64,000 bases of DNA from a virus. The notes under the pieces are model-generated. The model searched no databases and was not told the DNA's origin. It worked only from the letters and a program-made list of their open reading frames with translations. Both the position numbers and the translations under genes were made by a program. The stretch spans positions 1 to 64,000 of IMG/VR virus record IMGVR_UViG_3300033149_002311; one strand, 5' to 3'. Positions 62,491 through 64,000 of this stretch are shown here, piece by piece (within the stretch, counting starts at the first letter, position 1; the number at the start of each line of letters is the position of its first letter).

Positions 62491-64000
62491 TACGCAACAC
62501 CTATACTGGCTATAGTTGCGCCATCTGCTATTTCATCATTAATCTTATCGATTAAACGGCGAATGGCACTTTTACTAATTAAGTCATCATCATCACCTAA
62601 ATTAATCCTAAGATCAACCGCCCCCGCCCCGCCCGCACCCACAGTAGTGGGGGCAGCTATTGTTGGGGCGGTTGGCGCTGCAACAGAAGCACCACCACCA
62701 CCACCACCACCACCGCCCCCGCCGCCGCCTACTACCCTTAATTGTTGGGCACCCTGGAGTGCAGCACCCGCAGCTAAAGCTAAATTAACGGGATAAAACG
62801 GGGTAGCATGCAAAGCAAGCATTATAGCCTGCGCAGTAGATGCTATTATACCGGCACGTGCAAATAATTTTTGTTGAGCATTCATTTTCGCACCAGCTTT
62901 ACCTGACAATGATGCTAAGGCATTAAAAATGTTAGCTGCGGCACCCAATCCAGCAGTTAGCATAAATCGGCGGGTATTTTCACCCTCTTGTGTAATTCTA
63001 TTTTTATTTTTTTGGTATTCATCTTCCAGCAGTAATAATCTTTCTTTACCTTCCCCCTCTATCAATTCTTGTTCGGTGAAAGCGTCAGTAACTATTTGAA
63101 CACGCTGGTTATAATTTAATGCTAGTAAATCCAATTCACTCAATAATGATTCATCTAATGCTGCAAGTCGGCTGGCGACTGTTTCAGGATCGAGACCTCC
63201 TAAAGCTTCTTTGCGGGTAATACTAGTCAAGGCTTCTTGGTATTCCTCTTCTAATTCTATCATTTTAGCTTTAGCGGCTGTTATATTTATAATTTGAAGA
63301 GCAAGAGCATTAGTAATTATAGCAGTTTGCTCATTGTAACCGAGAGCTAACAACTGCTTTTCGTTCATCATAGATCTATCAAGTTCTGCAAGTCGACTGG
63401 TTGCCATTTCCTTAGTAGTATCACTTAAGGCAACCTTTTGATTTTCAAATGCCTGAATAGTTTCTATTAACCTATTTATGACTTCTTTTTGTGGGCCACT
63501 TAGGGATAACAACGATGCCTTATACTGCAATATCTGAACATTGGTATTACCTAATGTAGCAATTTGTTTTTCTAAAGAAGCCTGAAATTTATCGTTCGCT
63601 TCTTTTATTTTATTCGCCGCAGCTACGTCTTCATCTACTTTTCTTTGCGCTTTTACTTTTTTAGGACCTTCCGCTGCTAGTTTTCTCAACTCTCTTCTAA
63701 GTTTGATTTCTTTTCTAAGAGCCTCCTCCATAGCTTTGGATTTTTTAAAATCATTACTGATACCAGTTCTAGTTAAAAAGTTTGCTTCTGTAAAGGCTTT
63801 CCTTTGTTCCGCCAGCTGAAAAGTCACCATCCTATGCTGACCGACCAATTCTTCGAGGCTGAGATCGGAATATGCTTTGGTACTACCGATTAGTGATTTT
63901 AAGCCTGCATTAATAGAATCAGATACGGATTTAAGGGATCCAAGGGCACCACTATTCTTTATCACTTGTTCAGTGAATTTACTCATTCTCTCATTCATTG
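62490..64000 (-). CDS. Tape measure protein, C-terminal part, cut by the window edge
   Basis: At least 502 residues are seen. Long helices with heptads, two related repeats (SRLAELDRSMMNEKQLLALGY and SRLAALDESLLSELDLLALNY, each cited by key residues), hydrophobic segments near residues 345-415, a 13-residue Gly run at about 426-438 and a final acidic part. It ends next to the tail-tube gene, as expected. The Met at 63998 is probably internal; the true start is outside. Confidence 0.85.
   Translation of the reverse strand, partial: MNERMSKFTEQVIKNSGALGSLKSVSDSINAGLKSLIGSTKAYSDLSLEELVGQHRMVTFQLAEQRKAFTEANFLTRTGISNDFKKSKAMEEALRKEIKLRRELRKLAAEGPKKVKAQRKVDEDVAAANKIKEANDKFQASLEKQIATLGNTNVQILQYKASLLSLSGPQKEVINRLIETIQAFENQKVALSDTTKEMATSRLAELDRSMMNEKQLLALGYNEQTAIITNALALQIINITAAKAKMIELEEEYQEALTSITRKEALGGLDPETVASRLAALDESLLSELDLLALNYNQRVQIVTDAFTEQELIEGEGKERLLLLEDEYQKNKNRITQEGENTRRFMLTAGLGAAANIFNALASLSGKAGAKMNAQQKLFARAGIIASTAQAIMLALHATPFYPVNLALAAGAALQGAQQLRVVGGGGGGGGGGGGGASVAAPTAPTIAAPTTVGAGGAGAVDLRINLGDDDDLISKSAIRRLIDKINDEIADGATIASIGVA

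Noticed and set aside
62563-62796. Pro-rich + strand frame opposite the tape measure gene
   Set aside because: Shadow of the Gly run on the - strand.
1-64000. CRISPR array
   Set aside because: No regularly spaced identical repeats; the repeated palindromes at 8-12 kb differ from each other and flank genes, which fits attC sites.
1-64000. Genome-wide recoding of TGA or TAA
   Set aside because: All three stop codons end many tightly overlapping genes with correct spacing; the two internal stops are isolated cases.

Overview
This 64 kb window is part of a large, AT-rich, double-stranded DNA tailed-phage genome with a siphovirus-like tail. From about 50 bp to 55.2 kb nearly every gene is on the + strand. 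The genes are small and tightly packed, often sharing ATGA or TAATG stop/start overlaps. From 55.2 kb to the right edge the genes lie on the - strand and encode the lysis proteins and the tail (tape measure, tail tube, tail tip, tail appendages). The two blocks converge near 55.18 kb. Lipobox lipoproteins, a Tat-type signal and a murein amidase point to a Gram-negative host; the host genus cannot be read from the sequence.

Layout. 0-3 kb: small early-type genes and a superinfection-immunity membrane protein. 2.9-3.6 kb: a gene-free control region with a parS-like palindrome and a sigma70-type promoter. 3.6-5.1 kb: an archaeo-eukaryotic-type primase. 8.1-11.8 kb: an integron-type gene-cassette array (nine complete and three partial attC sites, no integrase) of tiny genes. 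12-15.4 kb: a second primase-like protein, an RtcB RNA ligase and a peptide deformylase. 16-32 kb: dozens of small unknown genes, with a DUF2786 protein, a (p)ppGpp-hydrolase-like HD protein, a papain-like fold candidate, a SleB-like cell-wall hydrolase and a Tat-signal protein. 32.6-36.9 kb: methyltransferase, GHKL ATPase, SNF2 helicase and zinc-finger protein. 37.6-42.2 kb: an RNA-rich locus with several structured RNAs, two tRNA genes each carrying a related insert of about 84 nt, and a Ro60/Rsr (TROVE-vWA) protein. 43.9-55.2 kb: replication and nucleotide metabolism (UvrD-like helicase, thymidylate synthase, DnaQ-type exonuclease, family A DNA polymerase, HNH, PurZ-type synthetase, two dATP/dGTP pyrophosphohydrolase-family proteins, DatZ-like HD protein, PD-(D/E)XK nucleases).

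How it fits together. The 48-55 kb genes form a coherent set (PurZ with the catalytic Asp replaced by Ser, MazZ-type enzymes, DatZ-like dATPase, family A polymerase) that predicts a genome in which adenine is replaced by 2-aminoadenine. Ro, the Y-RNA-like RNAs around it, the interrupted tRNAs and RtcB suggest a phage RNA-repair, RNA-processing or tRNA-splicing module. At least two cassette genes have homologues in the phage's own small-gene region, so genes appear to have moved between the cassette pool and the phage.

Thirteen strong sigma70-like promoters share TTGAC, a 17-18 nt spacer and a TGNTATAMT-type -10, and head short operons. Several genes are interrupted, most at short homopolymer runs and two by in-frame stop codons. 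These could be sequencing indels, decay or recoding, and are reported separately.
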